DNA of 64,000 bases from Aliisedimentitalea scapharcae (GCF_045277565.1 NZ_CP123587.1:62001-126000), one strand, 5' to 3'. Positions 33,676 through 42,937 are shown, numbered from the stretch's first letter. Numbers and translations: made by a program. Notes: a model not told the origin generated them from the sequence alone.

Positions 33676-34584
33676 ATGACCTTTGACTTGAAATCTCTGG
33701 AACTGTTCGTCCGAGTGGCCGCTCTTGGAGCCCTCGGGCGGGCGGGCGAAGAGTTCCGGCTATCGCCAACGGCGACGACCCAGCGCATCCAGATGCTCGA
33801 AGCGGATCTGGGAACCAAGCTTCTCAACCGGACAACCCGAGCAGTGTCTCTTACGCCGGACGGGGAGCTATTCCTGGAGCATGCGCAAAGGGTTCTCGAC
33901 AGCGTCGAAGAGGCAAGAGCAGCGGTTTCCACTGTCAAAGGACAGGTTGCCGGTGAACTTCGCGTGACCACTTCGGCCTCTTTTGGGCGCTCACAGATTG
34001 TCCCACATATCGGCGAATTCCTTAAGCAATATCCAGATGTCACTCTGAAGCTAGACCTTAATGATTCTATCATCGACATCGTGGAGCAGGGGTATGATCT
34101 GGCAATCCGGGTTGGGATGCTGAACTCATCAACGCTGTTGGCCCGCAAGCTTGCGCCCAATCCACGGCTGCTTGTCGCCTCGCCGGACTATCTGGAGAAG
34201 TACGGCGTTCCGCAGCAACCCTCGGACCTGAAGTCACACCGCTGCATCGTGCTTGGCGAAACGCGAAACTGGGCTCTTAAAAATGAGGCAGGGAACATTA
34301 CAGAAGTACGTGTCGGCGGAAACTTCACCACAAACTTTGGCGAGGCGGTGACCGATACTGCGCTTCAGGGGATGGGCATCGGGCTTAAATCCGTCTGGGA
34401 CATATCAAGCCACTTAAAGACCCGGCGACTGATACGTGTCTTGCCCAGCCATACCGTTTCACCAGAATGGCAGGTATGGGCAGTCCGCCCCGCCAGCCGG
34501 ACCACTCCACCAAGAGTACAGGCATTTACCAGCTTTCTTGAGGAACGGTTTCGCAAAACCGGCCTTGGAACGATTGTTTCATAA
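33676..34584 (+). CDS. LysR-family transcription regulator
   Basis: The 302-residue protein has the N-terminal winged helix-turn-helix (LKSLELFVRVAALGALGRAGEEFRLSPTATTQRIQMLEADLGTKLLNRTTR) and a periplasmic-binding-like effector domain (GELRVTTSASFGRSQIVPHIGEFLKQYP, DLAIRVGML). It lies between two MDR oxidoreductase genes on the same strand, which are likely but unproven targets. No clear ribosome site precedes the ATG. It is about 40% similar by eye to the other LysR at 42938 in the core segments (both CrgA-like). Confidence 0.88.
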   Translation: MTFDLKSLELFVRVAALGALGRAGEEFRLSPTATTQRIQMLEADLGTKLLNRTTRAVSLTPDGELFLEHAQRVLDSVEEARAAVSTVKGQVAGELRVTTSASFGRSQIVPHIGEFLKQYPDVTLKLDLNDSIIDIVEQGYDLAIRVGMLNSSTLLARKLAPNPRLLVASPDYLEKYGVPQQPSDLKSHRCIVLGETRNWALKNEAGNITEVRVGGNFTTNFGEAVTDTALQGMGIGLKSVWDISSHLKTRRLIRVLPSHTVSPEWQVWAVRPASRTTPPRVQAFTSFLEERFRKTGLGTIVS

Positions 34585-34668
34585 ACCCAAAATCTGACTT
34601 GGGCTCCTACGAGATTATCCTTCGTTGAACGTTCCCTACATCCAAAACAGCAACGAAAAGGACACCAA

Positions 34669-35676
34669 ATGAAAGCCGTTGGATTTACCCGCTCTCACCC
34701 CATCGATCACCCTGCTTCACTCAAAGAGTACCAAGTACCCAAGCCCAAACCACTTGAACACGATTTGATTGTGCGGATTGATGCAGTTTCCGTGAACCCT
34801 GCAGATGCAAAAATCCGCATTCGGTCGGCGCAGGACCAAGACAGGGAAACTCCGCGGATCCTCGGATATGACGCAGTAGGAACCATTGAAGCAATGGGCT
34901 CGGCGGTAACAGGCTTTGCGATTGGAGATCGCGTGTTTTACGCAGGCGATGTCACCCGTGATGGCTCATATGCAGAGTATCAGGCAGTGGATGCCAGGAT
35001 TGCCGCAAAAGCTCCGCAAACCCTGACAAATGCAGAAACAGCAGCCCTGCCTCTGGTGTCTCTGACGGCCTATGAGGCGCTGTTTGATCGCATGAAACTG
35101 TCTAAAGATCAGAACAGCACCCTGCTGATCATCGGCGGAGCAGGTGGTGTTGGTTCAACCATGATCCAGCTTGCAAAAACTCTGACTGATATGACGGTCA
35201 TCGCAACGGCTTCACGCCCGGAAACCCGCGACTGGGTTCAGCGTATGGGCGCGGATCATGTGGCTGATCACCACAATCTGGTGTCATCCGTGCGCGACCT
35301 TGGGTTTGAGAATGTCGATTATATTTTCAACGCGGCAGACACCAAAGGACATTGGGATGCAATGGCAGATCTTATTGTGCCGCAGGGTACAATCGGTGCC
35401 ATTGTTGAGTTCGATGGAGGCGTTGATCTGTCAAAACTTCAGGGCAAGTCCGTGACCTTCGTATGGGAACTCATGTTCACGAGATCCTTGTTCAGCACGT
35501 CCGATTTGTCGAGCCAAGGAGAGATACTTTCTCAAATTGCGGACCTCGCTGATACAGGCAGGCTGCGTCCGACCGTTACACAGGAGTTATCAGGGTTGAG
35601 CGTTGAATCTTTCAAGGCGGCTCACCAATCCATCGAAACGGGCGCTACAATCGGTAAGATCTCTGTAACATACTAA
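34669..35676 (+). CDS. Zinc-type alcohol dehydrogenase-like MDR protein
   Basis: The 335-residue protein follows AAAGGACACC. MDR features are VSVNPADAKIRIR, ILGYDAVGTIEAMGSAV, the cofactor loop LLIIGGAGGVGSTMIQLAKTL and RMGADHVADHH. This is the zinc-binding alcohol dehydrogenase subfamily of quinone-oxidoreductase-like enzymes, in which catalytic zinc ligands are generally lost. It would reduce enones or quinones with NADPH. It follows the LysR gene by 84 bases and ends at a strong hairpin. Confidence 0.87.
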   Translation: MKAVGFTRSHPIDHPASLKEYQVPKPKPLEHDLIVRIDAVSVNPADAKIRIRSAQDQDRETPRILGYDAVGTIEAMGSAVTGFAIGDRVFYAGDVTRDGSYAEYQAVDARIAAKAPQTLTNAETAALPLVSLTAYEALFDRMKLSKDQNSTLLIIGGAGGVGSTMIQLAKTLTDMTVIATASRPETRDWVQRMGADHVADHHNLVSSVRDLGFENVDYIFNAADTKGHWDAMADLIVPQGTIGAIVEFDGGVDLSKLQGKSVTFVWELMFTRSLFSTSDLSSQGEILSQIADLADTGRLRPTVTQELSGLSVESFKAAHQSIETGATIGKISVTY

Positions 35677-35686
35677 AGTCACGCAG

Positions 35687-35715
35687 TGGAGGAGGCCCCA
35701 GCCTCCTCCATTCTT
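35687..35715 (+). terminator. Rho-independent terminator after the MDR gene
   Basis: TGGAGGAGGC (35687-35696) pairs exactly with GCCTCCTCCA (35701-35710) around 4 bases; TTCTTC follows. Confidence 0.75.
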
Positions 35716-35804
35716 CAAACCTGACAAATTCTGATTTCCGAACTGGCTTATTGTTTTGGCGTTGCCCTATGGGCATTCAGATCAATGACTATAGGGAGGA
35801 AACT

Positions 35805-36302
35805 ATGTCTTTTGATCAGGATACCCAACCCGCCGGGAACAAATCGCCCGAACAACGCCTCGCAAAAATGGGTTTGACGCTACCACCAGTTCCGAGCGCG
35901 GTTGGTGCGTATGAACCTTGGGTGCGTGTTGGCAATATCATCTACACGTCGGGACAACTGCCGTGGATTGATGGTGATCTGAAATACACCGGAAAAATGG
36001 GGGCAGAGTTGAGTCTTCAGGATGGGTATGAGGCCTTTCGCCTGTCTGCGCTCAACGGGATCGCACAACTGAAATCTGCGGTCGGGGAGCTGAGCCGAAT
36101 TAAACGAATTGTCCGCGTAGAAGGCACAGCCCACACCACAGCTGACTTCACCGAACAACCCGCAGCCTTGAATGGGGCCTCTGATCTGATCAACGACGTC
36201 TTTGGTGCAAACGGTCGCCACACGCGCATGATTTATTCCGACCCCGCAATGTGCCTGAACTGCGCGACGCTTGTTGTGCTCTGGGCTGAAGTTGCGGATT
36301 GA
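35805..36302 (+). CDS. RidA/YjgF-family protein (long subtype)
   Basis: The ATG at 35805 follows GGGAGGAAA. The 165-residue product is longer than RidA (about 130) and resembles the longer YjgF/chorismate-mutase-like subtype. Seen are SAVGAYEPWVRVGNIIYTSGQLPWIDG and GTAHTTADFTEQPAALNGASDLINDVFG. The Arg that RidA uses to bind the imine carboxylate is not obvious at its usual place in the C-terminal strand (MIYSDPAMCLNCATLVVLW), so enamine/imine deaminase activity is uncertain. It starts a six- or seven-gene unit with an OpuAC-like protein and an ABC importer, which points to a nitrogen-containing substrate. Confidence 0.82.
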   Translation: MSFDQDTQPAGNKSPEQRLAKMGLTLPPVPSAVGAYEPWVRVGNIIYTSGQLPWIDGDLKYTGKMGAELSLQDGYEAFRLSALNGIAQLKSAVGELSRIKRIVRVEGTAHTTADFTEQPAALNGASDLINDVFGANGRHTRMIYSDPAMCLNCATLVVLWAEVAD

Positions 36303-36318
36303 GCGGAGGGAGTTACGG

Positions 36319-37119
36319 ATGAGCACACCTTTGGTTGTAGGACAAATCGCGCTTAGCTTTCACAAGGCAGCGGCGGCAGTTCTTTGTGAGATGCTAACAA
36401 AAACCGGCCAGGAAGTGGACGTGAAAGAAGCCCCCCATGAAGACATGTACGCCATGCAAAAAGCAGGTGACGTGGATCTTGTCGTGTCCGCCTGGCTTCC
36501 TGCCAGTCATGGAACTTACATCGAGCCATACGCTGACGAACTGCTGAAACTCTCTGTCATCTATAACCCCTATTGTATCTGGGGCATTTCAAACCGGGCC
36601 CCTCAGCACATTCGCTCGGTTGCTGATCTGGCCAACCCACAGGTTGCCGCACTTTTCCGCAAACGCATTCAGGGCATTGGTCCCGGAGCTGGCATCAGCA
36701 GATTTTCGCGGCAAATGGTTCGAGATTATCAACTTGATAGACAAGGGTTCCACTTCGAAAATGGAACTCTTGATGAGTGTACTTCTGCTTACTTGGATGC
36801 AGAAGCCAAGGGCGAACTGGCGATCGTACCGCTCTGGCATCCTCAGTGGCTGCACGGGCAGTCCAAGCTACGTGAATTAGAAGACCCATTGAGTTTGCTT
36901 GGAGGGCGAGACGACGCAACCTTGGTGCTACGAAAAGATGCAGCCCACAAGCTGAATGCCAAAGGCCGCGCACTTCTTGACCGGATGCACCTCGGGAATG
37001 AAACAGTATCCCAACTTGATAGCGAAATCTGCTGTGTTGGAAAAACACCACGCCAGGCCGCTGTCTCGTGGCTAGGAGCCAATCCTGAGCAATGGAGCAC
37101 ATGGCTCGCCGCGAGTTAA
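36319..37119 (+). CDS. Glycine-betaine-type (OpuAC) binding-domain protein lacking a signal peptide
   Basis: The ATG at 36319 follows GGAGGGAG, 16 bases after the RidA gene. The 266-residue product matches the substrate-binding domain of betaine/choline ABC importers (DVDLVVSAWLPASHGTYIEPYADELL). Usual partners carry an N-terminal signal peptide or are fused to a permease; here the first residues (MSTPLVVGQIALSFHKAAAAV) go straight into the first strand. It may therefore act in the cytoplasm as a binding or regulatory protein. Tryptophans for a quaternary-amine cage (SAWLP, VPLWHPQWL) are present. No OpuAB/OpuAA partner is nearby. Confidence 0.75.
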   Translation: MSTPLVVGQIALSFHKAAAAVLCEMLTKTGQEVDVKEAPHEDMYAMQKAGDVDLVVSAWLPASHGTYIEPYADELLKLSVIYNPYCIWGISNRAPQHIRSVADLANPQVAALFRKRIQGIGPGAGISRFSRQMVRDYQLDRQGFHFENGTLDECTSAYLDAEAKGELAIVPLWHPQWLHGQSKLRELEDPLSLLGGRDDATLVLRKDAAHKLNAKGRALLDRMHLGNETVSQLDSEICCVGKTPRQAAVSWLGANPEQWSTWLAAS

Positions 37120-37224
37120 CATGTTCAGAGTTTAAGATTTCTCAATAATCTTTTACGAAACTCAGTGATTAATCTAAAAATCTAAAATCGTAGCGTTCCT
37201 TCCATCAATAGGGAGGAAAGTCAC

Positions 37225-38760
37225 ATGCACAAAATCACCGATAAGCCCGGCCAACAGTTAAAACGCCGCAGCTTCTTGAAAGGCTCGGCTGCAGCACTGA
37301 CAGGGGCAGCGATGCCAGGTATCCTGCATGTCAGCGCTGCTTTTGCGGATTCTGAGACGATCCACGACATCGCCAATCGTGCGGTAGAGGGAGCAACCAA
37401 TTTGGCCGGAAAAGCGGCCAAGAAAACCATCTCCATCCTCATTCCGGGCGGATCTGGTGGGAATTTGACGCCTTTTCTGGATGAATGGAAATCTTTGACC
37501 GGATTGTCCGTCGAACTGATCGAGGTTCCCAATACCGAGCTTTATTCCAAAGCCATGCAGGAAGCAGTGGCAAAAACCGGGCAGTATGACCTGATCATCG
37601 GGCCTGTTTTCGCTTTGCCGGACTTCACAGAAGCTGGCCTGGCAAAAGAACTTGGCGACTATGTTGAAAAATACCAGCCCGAGTTGGATCATGGGGCCTA
37701 CCGTATCCCATACCCATTCTCTGAATTCGGCTGCAAATATGGTGGCAGTTATCGCGCGCTTTATGCGGATGCCGACAACTGGGCGCTTTATATGCGCAAG
37801 GACTGGATGGAAGACCCGGCGGAACAGGCCGCTTTCAAGGCAAAATATGGTCGCGACCTTGCGGCACCTGACACTTGGGGTGAATATGATCAACTTGTCG
37901 AATTCTTCACACGCCCAGAAGAAGGCCGTTATGGATCATTGGAATATCGCGCCCCATTCTACACAAAATGGCAGTGGATGCAGCGCTTCTGTTCAAAGGG
38001 TATGCTTTATTTCGACAAAGACATGGAGCCGCTTTGCAACACCCCGGAAGGGATCGCCGCACTTGAAGAACTAATCGCTGGCGAACCAAATTTGCCAAAA
38101 GAAGCGTTCACCAATGGCTGGTCTGAAAATTACAATCAATACGGCATAGGCAATGTCTTCAGCACGTTCAGCTGGCCCTCGTTCTTCCGCTATAACAACG
38201 ATCCCGCCATTTCCGAGGCCGTTGCCGGCAACCTTCTTTCTGCTCCTGTGCCGGGCACGATTGTTGACGGAGAGCTGATCCGTGCGTCGGTCAATGCGTT
38301 TGGGTGGCTTTATGTTGTGAACGAACACTCAGAAATCCCGGAGCTGGCTTATCTGTTTGCGCAGTGGCATACGGCCCCGGATGTGTCTGATCGGGCCATT
38401 CCAATGAATGGCGGTTATTTCGATCCTACGCGGACCAACCACTTCAAATCGCCCGGCGCTGCGATGAAAGAAAAGTACACTCAGGCCTGGCTGGACGCCG
38501 CTTGGGATCAGATCGGGGATGTGATCCCGGATTTCGTGATCCGCGGAACCTTTGAGTATTCAGAAGCCCTGGATAGAAATTGCGTCGAAGCGGTACTGGG
38601 CAAGAAAACGGCCGAGGAGGCCATGAATGATGCGGCCAAAGAAATGGCACGCATAACAAGACGTATGGGCAAGGACCGCCAAATTCAATCCTGGCACTCT
38701 CTTGCCAGAACCTTCCCAGAGAAAATCAAAGCACGCCACGGCGTAAGCTCTTGGACCTGA
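37225..38760 (+). CDS. CUT1-type ABC importer substrate-binding protein, Tat signal
   Basis: The 511-residue protein has a twin-arginine signal (KRRSFLKGSAAALTGAAMPGILHVSAAFA) and the family 1 solute-binding fold (KTISILIPGGSGGNLTPFLDEW, YDLIIGPVFALPDF, WALYMRKDWMEDP). It is long for the family, with an insert around DIANRAVEGATNLAGKAAKK. GGGAGGAAA precedes the ATG. It is followed at once by two permeases and two ATPases, a complete importer. The substrate is unknown; a polyol, glycerol-like compound or amine fits the operon context. Confidence 0.85.
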   Translation: MHKITDKPGQQLKRRSFLKGSAAALTGAAMPGILHVSAAFADSETIHDIANRAVEGATNLAGKAAKKTISILIPGGSGGNLTPFLDEWKSLTGLSVELIEVPNTELYSKAMQEAVAKTGQYDLIIGPVFALPDFTEAGLAKELGDYVEKYQPELDHGAYRIPYPFSEFGCKYGGSYRALYADADNWALYMRKDWMEDPAEQAAFKAKYGRDLAAPDTWGEYDQLVEFFTRPEEGRYGSLEYRAPFYTKWQWMQRFCSKGMLYFDKDMEPLCNTPEGIAALEELIAGEPNLPKEAFTNGWSENYNQYGIGNVFSTFSWPSFFRYNNDPAISEAVAGNLLSAPVPGTIVDGELIRASVNAFGWLYVVNEHSEIPELAYLFAQWHTAPDVSDRAIPMNGGYFDPTRTNHFKSPGAAMKEKYTQAWLDAAWDQIGDVIPDFVIRGTFEYSEALDRNCVEAVLGKKTAEEAMNDAAKEMARITRRMGKDRQIQSWHSLARTFPEKIKARHGVSSWT

Positions 38761-38776
38761 AAAGAAGGTAAATCAC

Positions 38777-39739
38777 ATGACCGACACAACAACACAGGAG
38801 GTGCCAGAAATGGCACCTCGACCTCCGGGTCTGTTCAAACGAAATCCAAATGACCCCAAAACCCTGCCGCTTCTGCTGATCATACCGTCGCAACTTCTGC
38901 TGATGGGTATGATGGTGTTTCCCTTTTTTCTGGAGCTTTGGATTAGCCTGACCAACTGGCAACCAACTTTCGGATCGCTTTGGGAGGCCGAGTTCATCGG
39001 CTACTTCAACTACGAAGAGTTGATCGTTTATGAACCACGTTTCCTGCAGGCACTGGGGCGCACATTGCTTTTTGCGGTGATCTGCCTGTCGCTGGAGTTC
39101 ATGCTGGGACTGGGATTGGCAATCCTGTTCCTCAAGGCAATCCCAGCGCGGAAACTCCTGTTTTCCCTGCTGCTCAGCCCTATGATGATTATGCCGGTTG
39201 TGGTTGGGTACACATGGTTCATGCTGTTCCAGACCAACGGGCCAATCAATCAAATCATCGGCTGGATCACACTTCAAGGTGGACTGCCGCAGATCGAATG
39301 GTTCCGGCACGATGCTACGGCATTTGCTTCTATCGTGATGGCGGAAGTCTGGCATTGGACGCCTTTGTTTTTCCTTGTGCTGTTGTCTGGATTGAATGCT
39401 GTTCCGCAGAATCCAATCCGAGCCGCAGTAATGCTTGGAGCAAGCCCGTTGCGCGTTTTCTGGTCGGTGGTTTTACCGAACCTGTTGCCAGTCATCATTA
39501 TCGCTTTTGTCATTCGGACAATGGAGATCCTCAAGATCTTTGACGAGATTTTCTTGATGACGCGGGGCGGACCCGGAACCGCCACCGAGATGGTCAGCCA
39601 GTATCTTTACAAACTCGCGTTTCAGGATTTCCGGCTCGCCTATGCCGCCGCCGCCGCCTTTATCGTGCTGCTGCTCACAGTCATCGGCGTCAACCTGATG
39701 CTGCGCCCAGTCACCCGTCAAATTCTGAGGGAGAAGTAA
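38777..39739 (+). CDS. CUT1-type ABC importer permease (MalF/UgpA-like)
   Basis: The 320-residue protein has six hydrophobic segments and the ABC permease EAA loop in its C-terminal third (NAVPQNPIRAAVMLGASPLRVFWSVVLPNLLPVII). The first helix LLLIIPSQLLLMGMMVFPFFLELWIS and LLSPMMIMPVVVGYTWFMLF are typical of MalF-like subunits. It starts 16 bases after the binding protein gene and ends two bases before the second permease, so the operon is tight. It forms one half of the membrane channel. Confidence 0.9.
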   Translation: MTDTTTQEVPEMAPRPPGLFKRNPNDPKTLPLLLIIPSQLLLMGMMVFPFFLELWISLTNWQPTFGSLWEAEFIGYFNYEELIVYEPRFLQALGRTLLFAVICLSLEFMLGLGLAILFLKAIPARKLLFSLLLSPMMIMPVVVGYTWFMLFQTNGPINQIIGWITLQGGLPQIEWFRHDATAFASIVMAEVWHWTPLFFLVLLSGLNAVPQNPIRAAVMLGASPLRVFWSVVLPNLLPVIIIAFVIRTMEILKIFDEIFLMTRGGPGTATEMVSQYLYKLAFQDFRLAYAAAAAFIVLLLTVIGVNLMLRPVTRQILREK

Positions 39740-39741
39740 CA

Positions 39742-40608
39742 ATGTTTGTCAGCAAGAAAATGACATGGTGGGCCTGGATTGCTCTGGCGCTGGCCCTGTT
39801 CTTTGCGGTCTTCCCGATTTTTTGGATCGTCTCGACCGCTTTCAAACCCTCAACTGAATGGGTTGCAATTCCTCCGGTCTGGATTTCCGAGCAGCCGACG
39901 CTTGATAATTTCAACGCTGTGTTCGTTTCGCAAGCCGGAGCCGCAGAGAGTGCGGCGACTTCAGTCAGCGAAACCGGGTGGCGGGCCATCATCGGTTCGA
40001 TCATTATCAGCACCTGCGCAACCGTCATGTCGATTTCGGTTGGGCTTGCCGCATCCTTGGCGATTTCGCGCTATCGTTTTGGTGGGAATTCAACGCCTCT
40101 GATGATTCTGAGCGGGCGGATGTTTCCCCCAATCGCGATTGCGATCCCATTTCTTGTGATGTTCAACTCAATCGGGTTAATCGACACCTACATTGGCTTG
40201 ATCTTGTGCTATGCAGCGTTCACGTTGCCATTTTCCGTCTGGATGATCAAAAGCTTCATCGACGATCTGCCGAAAGAGATCGAAGAGGCTGCCATGCTGG
40301 ATGGGCTGAGCCGCATTCAGGCGCATATCCGGTTTACCATTCCCCTAATTCGCGGCGGACTGATCTCAACCTCACTGTTCATTTTCATCCTGAACTGGAG
40401 CGAGTTCTTGTTTGGTCTCGTGCTCACCGCCAAAGATGTGGTGACAATCCCGGTCCAGCTTTCCAAGTACTTCGCAGCCACGGCTGGTCAGCTTTACGGC
40501 GTACAGGCAGCCCTGGCCGTTGTCGCCGTGCTGCCACTGGTGGTGATTGGTTACTTCATTCAGACCCATCTTGTTCGTGGTCTGACATTTGGTGCGGTGA
40601 AGAGGTGA
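39742..40608 (+). CDS. CUT1-type ABC importer permease (MalG/UgpE-like)
   Basis: The 288-residue protein has six membrane segments and the EAA loop LPKEIEEAAMLDGLSRIQAHIRFTIPLIRGGLIS. The N-terminus WWAWIALALALFFAVFPIFWIVSTAFKPS is the common MalG start. It pairs with the permease just upstream. The ATG lies 2 bases after the preceding stop with GAGGGAGAAG as ribosome site. The first ATPase begins 4 bases downstream. Confidence 0.9.
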   Translation: MFVSKKMTWWAWIALALALFFAVFPIFWIVSTAFKPSTEWVAIPPVWISEQPTLDNFNAVFVSQAGAAESAATSVSETGWRAIIGSIIISTCATVMSISVGLAASLAISRYRFGGNSTPLMILSGRMFPPIAIAIPFLVMFNSIGLIDTYIGLILCYAAFTLPFSVWMIKSFIDDLPKEIEEAAMLDGLSRIQAHIRFTIPLIRGGLISTSLFIFILNWSEFLFGLVLTAKDVVTIPVQLSKYFAATAGQLYGVQAALAVVAVLPLVVIGYFIQTHLVRGLTFGAVKR

Positions 40609-40612
40609 ACAC

Positions 40613-41725
40613 ATGACAAAATTGCAAATCAAAAACCTGCGTAAAACCTATGGCGCCTTCACGGCGGTTGAGGGTTTGGACCTGGCAATCGAACAGGGCG
40701 AGACCGTCGCGCTGCTTGGCCCTTCCGGCTGCGGTAAATCCACTACGCTCAATATGATCGTTGGGCTCACGGAACCAAGTGCTGGCGACATCCGTATTGA
40801 TGGGCGCTCGATGCTTGGGGTTCCGCCAGGAAAACGCGGGATTGGGCTTGTCTTTCAGGACTACGCTGTGTTCGGGAACATGACAGTCCGCGAAAACCTG
40901 GCTTTCGGCCTGAAGGTTCGGCGCATGGCGAAACGGGATATTGCAGAAGAGGTAGAAAAAACGGCCGACCTGATGGGATTGACTGACAGCCTGGACAACC
41001 CGACGACTGGCATGGGCGGCTCGCAGTTGCAGCGCGTTGCCTTGGGCCGAACGCTGGTCACCAACCCTTCGATTTTATTGTTGGACGAACCCTTGTCTAA
41101 CCTCGAAGCCGCGATGCGCAATGAAATGCGTCAGGAACTCCGACGCATTCAGAAACAGACCGGACAGACCGTGATCTATGTGACTCACGATCAGATTGAG
41201 GCCCTTTCTCTTGCACACCGGATTGCGGTCATGGAACAGGGAAGGCTTGTGCACTATGGCGACACTCACGAAGTTTATCACTTTCCGAAGGAAACCTTTG
41301 TTGGCGGTTTCCTTGGTGATCCGCCGATGAATTTCTTATCTGGCTCCATTCAGTCCAGCGCAGCTGGCACTTTTGTTGATATCGGTTGTGCTTCCATTCA
41401 GGTCAACAAGGTATCGCCAGAGCTTTCACTGCAAAACGGTCGCAAGGTCACGCTGGGCGTGCGCCCGGAATCGATTGATCTTCTTGCTCCTGGTGCTTCT
41501 GATGTGCGTGCAGAAATCCTGCTGATCGAGCAACTCGGCGCGGATACGATTGTCACGTTGCTGCTAGGTGCCCACGAAATCAAGCTTCGCTCGACCCGCG
41601 ATGTCAGCCATCAAATCGGTGAGACGTGCAGCCTGCGCTTCCACACCGGTATGATCAGCCTGTTTGACGCGGAAACCGGCGTTCAGGTGATCACGCCGAC
41701 TGCCAACAAGGAGAATGCAGCATGA
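40613..41725 (+). CDS. CUT1-type ABC importer ATPase 1, degenerate signature motif
   Basis: The 370-residue MalK-like protein has an intact A-loop (KTYGAF), Walker A (GPSGCGKST), Q-loop (LVFQDYAVF), Walker B (SILLLDEPLS) and switch His (YVTHDQIEA). The signature that should read LSGGQxQR reads GMGGSQLQR, and the D-loop reads SNLEA instead of SNLDA. An OB-fold domain follows (VTLGVRPESIDL). It therefore supplies a good ATP site but a poor signature face. The partner encoded next has the reverse defects. Its last codons overlap the next gene (ATGA). Confidence 0.88.
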   Translation: MTKLQIKNLRKTYGAFTAVEGLDLAIEQGETVALLGPSGCGKSTTLNMIVGLTEPSAGDIRIDGRSMLGVPPGKRGIGLVFQDYAVFGNMTVRENLAFGLKVRRMAKRDIAEEVEKTADLMGLTDSLDNPTTGMGGSQLQRVALGRTLVTNPSILLLDEPLSNLEAAMRNEMRQELRRIQKQTGQTVIYVTHDQIEALSLAHRIAVMEQGRLVHYGDTHEVYHFPKETFVGGFLGDPPMNFLSGSIQSSAAGTFVDIGCASIQVNKVSPELSLQNGRKVTLGVRPESIDLLAPGASDVRAEILLIEQLGADTIVTLLLGAHEIKLRSTRDVSHQIGETCSLRFHTGMISLFDAETGVQVITPTANKENAA

Positions 41726-42801
41726 ATGCTCTTGAAATCCGAAATCTTACCAAACGGTATGGAAAGACCACGGCGCTGAATGACGTATCCTTGGTGGTCC
41801 CGAAGGGGGATCTGGTGGTGCTTCTTGGACCAACCGGCGCTGGCAAAACAACATTGCAGCGGCTTGTCGCAGGTTTGGAGACGCCAGACCAAGGTCAGAT
41901 CATGATCAATGGCGAGGACGTAACAGGGTTGCAGCCCAACCAAAGGGCAGTTTCTATGGTGTTTGAGAGTCTCGCACTTTACCCAAACCTCACCGCCTAT
42001 GAAAACATTGCACATCCTTTGCGTACTCAGGGTATGGAAGCGCGGGAGATCGAGGCAAAAGTGAAGGAGCTGTCCGAAATTCTCCATGTCAGCCACATAC
42101 TTGATCGCAAACCCGCTTCTTTCAGTGGTGGAGAGAAACAGCGCATCGCAATTGGACGCGCCTTGGCGAAACCTGCTGGAATCTATCTTTTGGACGAACC
42201 ACTTTCCAGCCTTGACGCCGTGCTGCGCAGTCAATTGAGAGCTGAGTTGAAGCGATTGCTTTCAGCCAGCGGACACAGCATAATTTTCGCGACTCCAGAT
42301 TTTACTGAAGCGCTGGCATTAGGGGACAATGTGAATGTCATGATGGGAGGTCAAATCGTCCAATCTGGAACTGCGAATGAACTCTATTCTGCACCAAGCA
42401 CTACGGAAATCGCTCAGTTTGTCGGCAACCCTCCGATCAACCTTTTGCCTGCCCAGATTCAATGCACTTCCGGCAAGACAGAGGTGCAAGTTTCTAACCT
42501 CAGATTTGGCCTGCCAGGCGTTGGAGATGACGCTTTTACAGGTGACGTTCTCTTGGGTATTCGTCCAGAAGATATTGGCGTTTCTGTTGTCGGCAACACC
42601 CAAAACTCGGAAAAAAATGCGCACGTCGTTGATATGGAGCCACTCGGCAACAGAACGACGCTCATGTTGGAATTGGGCGGAATCTCATTCTCTGCTTCAG
42701 TTGAAACCGAGGATGATCTTGAGGCGGTATCAAGTGTCACCGTTGACTTGGATCCAAACCGCTTTCACCTTTTTTCGACCGAGGGAAAACGCCTCCACTA
42801 A
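41722..42801 (+). CDS. CUT1-type ABC importer ATPase 2, lacking Q-loop Gln and switch His
   Basis: The 359-residue MalK-like protein has A-loop (KRYGKTTAL), Walker A (GPTGAGKTT), a good signature (FSGGEKQR), Walker B (GIYLLDEPLS) and D-loop SSLDA. The Q-loop reads MVFESLALYP with Glu for Gln. The switch region reads IIFATPDFTEA with Pro for the His of the common THDQxEA. Both changes disable hydrolysis at its own ATP site while leaving its signature able to complete the partner site. The arrangement of two unlike ATPases recalls the GlpS/GlpT pair of rhizobial glycerol importers. It overlaps ATPase 1 by ATGA. Confidence 0.88.
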   Translation: MNALEIRNLTKRYGKTTALNDVSLVVPKGDLVVLLGPTGAGKTTLQRLVAGLETPDQGQIMINGEDVTGLQPNQRAVSMVFESLALYPNLTAYENIAHPLRTQGMEAREIEAKVKELSEILHVSHILDRKPASFSGGEKQRIAIGRALAKPAGIYLLDEPLSSLDAVLRSQLRAELKRLLSASGHSIIFATPDFTEALALGDNVNVMMGGQIVQSGTANELYSAPSTTEIAQFVGNPPINLLPAQIQCTSGKTEVQVSNLRFGLPGVGDDAFTGDVLLGIRPEDIGVSVVGNTQNSEKNAHVVDMEPLGNRTTLMLELGGISFSASVETEDDLEAVSSVTVDLDPNRFHLFSTEGKRLH

Positions 42802-42805
42802 AGAA

Positions 42806-42832
42806 CGACGTGCACCTAAATGGGGCACGTCG
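42806..42832 (+). terminator. Stem-loop after the ABC importer operon
   Basis: CGACGTGC (42806-42813) pairs with GCACGTCG (42825-42832) around 11 bases, five bases after the stop. No T-run follows, so strength as terminator is uncertain. Confidence 0.45.
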
Positions 42833-42937
42833 CATTGCCTGTGAAAACAGGCGCTATTCTTCGCAATCTCATTTCTGCAAATCGCTAATGGCGTATTTTG
42901 CTTTCTAGAAAATTGGTCAAACGCTGGGATTTACCCT

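Noticed and set aside
33676..34584. Single operon from the quinone oxidoreductase through LysR to the second MDR gene
   Set aside because: A likely terminator at 33620-33650 and lack of tight spacing argue for separate transcripts.
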